Origin: Planctomycetaceae bacterium UBA6894
GTDB taxonomy: Bacteria > Planctomycetota > Planctomycetia > Gemmatales > Gemmataceae
Direction: 5' to 3'
NCBI GenBank assembly: GCA_002451275.1
Contig: DKBS01000061.1
Location: forward strand, 1,788-11,285
Length of the DNA stretch: 9,498 bases
Part shown: piece by piece, positions 7,538-9,498 of the stretch
Layout of the letters: each line of letters starts with the position of its first letter
How positions within the stretch are numbered: the first letter of the stretch is position 1
Notes under the pieces: model-generated
The model's database searches: none
The model's input: only the letters and a program-made list of their open reading frames with translations
Told to the model about the DNA's origin: nothing
Position numbers and translations under genes: made by a program

Positions 7538-9046
7538 TCAGGCCTTGCCCAGGCTGGCGCGCAGGCGATCGAGGGCTTCCGCTTGAAGCCGGGAGAGCCA
7601 AACCTCTTCCTCGGGTGTGAGATCCCTCACCAGATCGAGCCGCGTCTCCAATTCCCCATCCACCATGCGGACCTGGAGGTCGCGCACCAGGTCGCCCGGC
7701 AGTTGCTGACGCAGCAGGCGCGCATACAACTCACAGGTCTGGCGGGCGGGATCGAGGCAGGGGCAGGTCTGATTCCGGTCGAGACAATCGAGGTGCTCGC
7801 GGGCAGCCTGGTGGTAGGGATCGTCCGGGTCCAGCGTGTCCAGGGCCTTGGCAAAGTGGGGGCGAGCCTCCACACCGCGGCCCGCATGCACCAGGAACAG
7901 GCCCAGGGAAGTGGCGGCCTTGCCGGTCAACTCGGGGTGAGCCGATTCCATCGCCTGGCCGAGTGACTCGCGCAACAGGGATTCCGCCTCTTCCAGACGG
8001 CCCATATCCGCAAGAAATTGCCCCAGGTTGCGGCCGAGCTGGCTGACCAGGAAGGCGCTGCCCGAGGCACGGGCCTCGTCCAGGCCGGCGCGGTAGGCTG
8101 CCTCGGCCCCCTGCAGCTCACCCATTTGCGCCAACGCCAGGCCCTTGCCCTGCAGAGCCTGGATGGCGTAGCCGGTTTCGTTGCGGGCTCGGTAGCACCG
8201 CTCGGCGCGCTCGATGGCGGCCACACGGGCCGGACCATCGCCCAGCTTGCCTTCCAGATTGGCCAGAAGGCCGCAAGCATCCCCCAGCGCCCGCGATTTT
8301 TCCCCCTGCGTGATGTCGAGCCACTCGACAAACCAGCGCAGGAGCCGGCGCAGAACGACCGGGTCGGCATCGCTGTCGGGTTGGGCCAGGTCGCTGACAT
8401 GGGCTGCCAGCGCCTCGGCCAGCTTGACGAGGTTGAACCCCTCGGGAGGATGGTGCGGCAGCAGCGGCACCTCGTCCAGGGTGGCGCGGGTTTCGGCCAA
8501 CAGGGTGAGAGCCTGCAGCAGGCTGTTTTCGTCGCCAGCACCCGCCAGGCCGGGCAGGGCCTCTTCCAGGCGACGGGCGGCTTCCCGGGCCTCGCCGGTG
8601 GCCAGCAGGGCCTGGGCGAGAGGGAGCACCAGCAGGGCGCGCTGCCGGACGGCCTCGGTCGGATGGAGCGAGCCGGCCACGATTTGGGCACGACTGAAAG
8701 CCAGGCGGGCCGGCTCGAGCTGGCCCATCTGCGCCAACAACAAACCATGATCACGCAGGAAGCGCAGTCGCAGGGCCGCCCGGTCCGGGTGCTCGTCTGC
8801 GTCGGATCCGGGGAGCGTGGACACCGCCTGGCCGAAGGCGTGCTCAGCTTCATCGAACTGCCCGGTCCACGCGTGCACCCAGCCCACCTCGAACCAGGCG
8901 CGGGCCTGCCGGGCCTGGTCCGTCGTTTCGAGCGCCTCGGTCAGGGCGCGGCGAACCGTGTCGAGCGCGCGATCGGGCTGGTTGGCCTGCAGCCACTGCC
9001 GGGCCATCTGCAGGCGATCCGATTCAAGCTGGCCCAGCGGATCCAC
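7538..9046 (-). CDS. TPR-repeat protein with C-terminal four-cysteine cluster
   Basis: This is a 502-residue protein without signal peptide or membrane segment, so probably cytoplasmic. TPR-like helix pairs are visible around residues 11-35, 48-78, 93-124, 135-165, 272-325, 331-366 and 375-405, with the usual G-x-x-x-E-A and A-x-x-x-F/Y spacing; 190-270 is a less regular helical stretch. TPR arrays generally act as protein-binding scaffolds, and no catalytic motif is seen. After the last repeat comes C421-x6-C428-P-C430-x7-C438, a possible metal site, then a charged helical tail ending near residue 502. The GTG start is supported by GGAG 6 bases upstream, inside the end of alaS; the start lies one base after the alaS TGA. 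The partner is unknown; the coupling to alaS suggests co-expression, not necessarily shared function. Confidence 0.8.
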   Translation of the reverse strand: MDPLGQLESDRLQMARQWLQANQPDRALDTVRRALTEALETTDQARQARAWFEVGWVHAWTGQFDEAEHAFGQAVSTLPGSDADEHPDRAALRLRFLRDHGLLLAQMGQLEPARLAFSRAQIVAGSLHPTEAVRQRALLVLPLAQALLATGEAREAARRLEEALPGLAGAGDENSLLQALTLLAETRATLDEVPLLPHHPPEGFNLVKLAEALAAHVSDLAQPDSDADPVVLRRLLRWFVEWLDITQGEKSRALGDACGLLANLEGKLGDGPARVAAIERAERCYRARNETGYAIQALQGKGLALAQMGELQGAEAAYRAGLDEARASGSAFLVSQLGRNLGQFLADMGRLEEAESLLRESLGQAMESAHPELTGKAATSLGLFLVHAGRGVEARPHFAKALDTLDPDDPYHQAAREHLDCLDRNQTCPCLDPARQTCELYARLLRQQLPGDLVRDLQVRMVDGELETRLDLVRDLTPEEEVWLSRLQAEALDRLRASLGKA

Positions 9047-9056
9047 ATCAAACTCC
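9047..9056 (-). promoter_or_regulatory. Shine-Dalgarno inside the alaS 3' end
   Basis: On the minus strand, GGAG (9056-9053) precedes the GTG at 9046 by 6 bases. This supports the GTG start over the out-of-frame ATG at 9048 and over the in-frame ATG at residue 14. It also indicates reinitiation by ribosomes finishing alaS. Confidence 0.6.
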
Positions 9057-9498
9057 GAGGATTTTCTTCACCAGGGGCAACGCGGCGGCAAGCGCCTCGG
9101 GCAGCTTCTCCGGCTCTTTGCCACCCGCCTGGGCGACATTCTTCTGCCCGCCGCCCTTGCCACCCACCAGCTTGGCCAGTTCGCCCACCAGCTTGCCGGC
9201 CTCCACCCCTTTGGCGTGGAGCGCGTCGCTCACGGCCGCCATGAGGCCGGCCTTGCCTTCCTCGCGGAAGCCCAGCACCAGCACCACCGGCTTCTTGGCC
9301 AGCTTGAGGCCGCGCAGCAGTTGCTCGCGCGCCTGGTCGGCCGGGCAGGGAGGCAGCTCGATCGCGGCGAAGAGGGCATCGCCCACCTCGTGCGCGCCGG
9401 CGAGCATCTTCTCGATGGCGGCGGCGAGGTCGCCGGCGGCGGCCTTCTTCACCTTGTCTTCCAGCGCCTTTTTCTCTTCAAGCAGCGCGTCGATCCGG
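9048..9498 (-). CDS. alaS: Alanyl-tRNA synthetase, C-terminal part (truncated by window edge)
   Basis: Only the last 150 residues are present and the frame runs off the right edge; the GTG at 9452 is internal. AlaRS attaches alanine to tRNA-Ala in the cytoplasm. The fragment begins in a charged helix (L-L-E-E-K-K-A-L-E-D-K) typical of the coiled coil before the C-terminal domain. It then shows the DHHA1/C-Ala domain: K-P-V-V-L-V-L-G-F, A-A-V-S-D-A-L-H-A-K-G-V-E-A-G-K-L-V, and the glycine-rich G-G-K-G-G-G-Q-K-N-V-A-Q-A-G-G-K, close to the canonical G-G-x-G-G-G-R-P-D-x-A-Q-A-G-G. The aminoacylation and editing domains lie outside the window. A stand-alone DHHA1 phosphoesterase is less likely given the AlaRS-type glycine motif and coiled coil. 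Confidence 0.93.
   Translation of the reverse strand, partial: RIDALLEEKKALEDKVKKAAAGDLAAAIEKMLAGAHEVGDALFAAIELPPCPADQAREQLLRGLKLAKKPVVLVLGFREEGKAGLMAAVSDALHAKGVEAGKLVGELAKLVGGKGGGQKNVAQAGGKEPEKLPEALAAALPLVKKILGV

Noticed and set aside
8018..9244. 408-codon plus-strand open frame across the TPR gene and alaS
   Set aside because: It is antisense to two supported genes, crosses their junction, and has no family resemblance.
1..9498. Defence island, prophage or mobile element
   Set aside because: No transposase, integrase, nuclease, toxin, long terminal repeat or CRISPR-type spacing was found. The helicase alone is not evidence of defence.

Overview
The window looks like bacterial chromosomal DNA that is G+C-rich and almost fully coding. 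Five genes are visible, and two of them are cut by the window edges. Gene content suggests Planctomycetota. The clues are a TPR/FG-GAP/ASPIC-UnbV secreted-type protein, a GT87-like membrane protein with an S-A-I-x-R-W-x-P-Q and Y-P-N-P-P signature, and a Ski2-like helicase with a long private C-terminus. This assignment rests on remembered family patterns, so Acidobacteriota or Verrucomicrobiota remain possible. No rRNA, tRNA, CRISPR array, transposase or phage gene was seen.

Plus strand, 1-7327: (1) the C-terminal ~1,000 codons of a TPR plus FG-GAP/VCBS plus ASPIC/UnbV protein (1-3015); (2) a 71-bp gap ending in a T-rich block built from three 8-bp units; (3) queF, the last enzyme of preQ1 synthesis on the way to queuosine in tRNA (3087-3464); (4) an 805-residue Ski2-like DExH helicase (3461-5878), whose start codon overlaps the queF stop codon as ATGA; (5) a multi-pass GT87/DUF2029-type glycosyltransferase (5960-7327). 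queF and the helicase are very probably co-transcribed and translationally coupled, and the glycosyltransferase may belong to the same transcript.

Convergent gap, 7328-7537: 210 bp without a gene, holding three short inverted repeats and one 9-bp GC-rich stem followed by a T run, which is a plausible terminator for the plus-strand genes.

Minus strand, 9498-7538: the C-terminal 150 residues of alanyl-tRNA synthetase (alaS, cut by the right edge). One base after its stop codon begins a 502-residue TPR protein with a four-cysteine cluster near its C-terminus. Its Shine-Dalgarno lies inside the last alaS codons, so the two are probably one operon.

Two of the genes concern tRNA (queF, alaS) and each is tightly coupled to a less understood partner (helicase, TPR protein). 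That pairing is the most interesting feature of the window. I do not see a clear multi-gene defence or other undescribed system.
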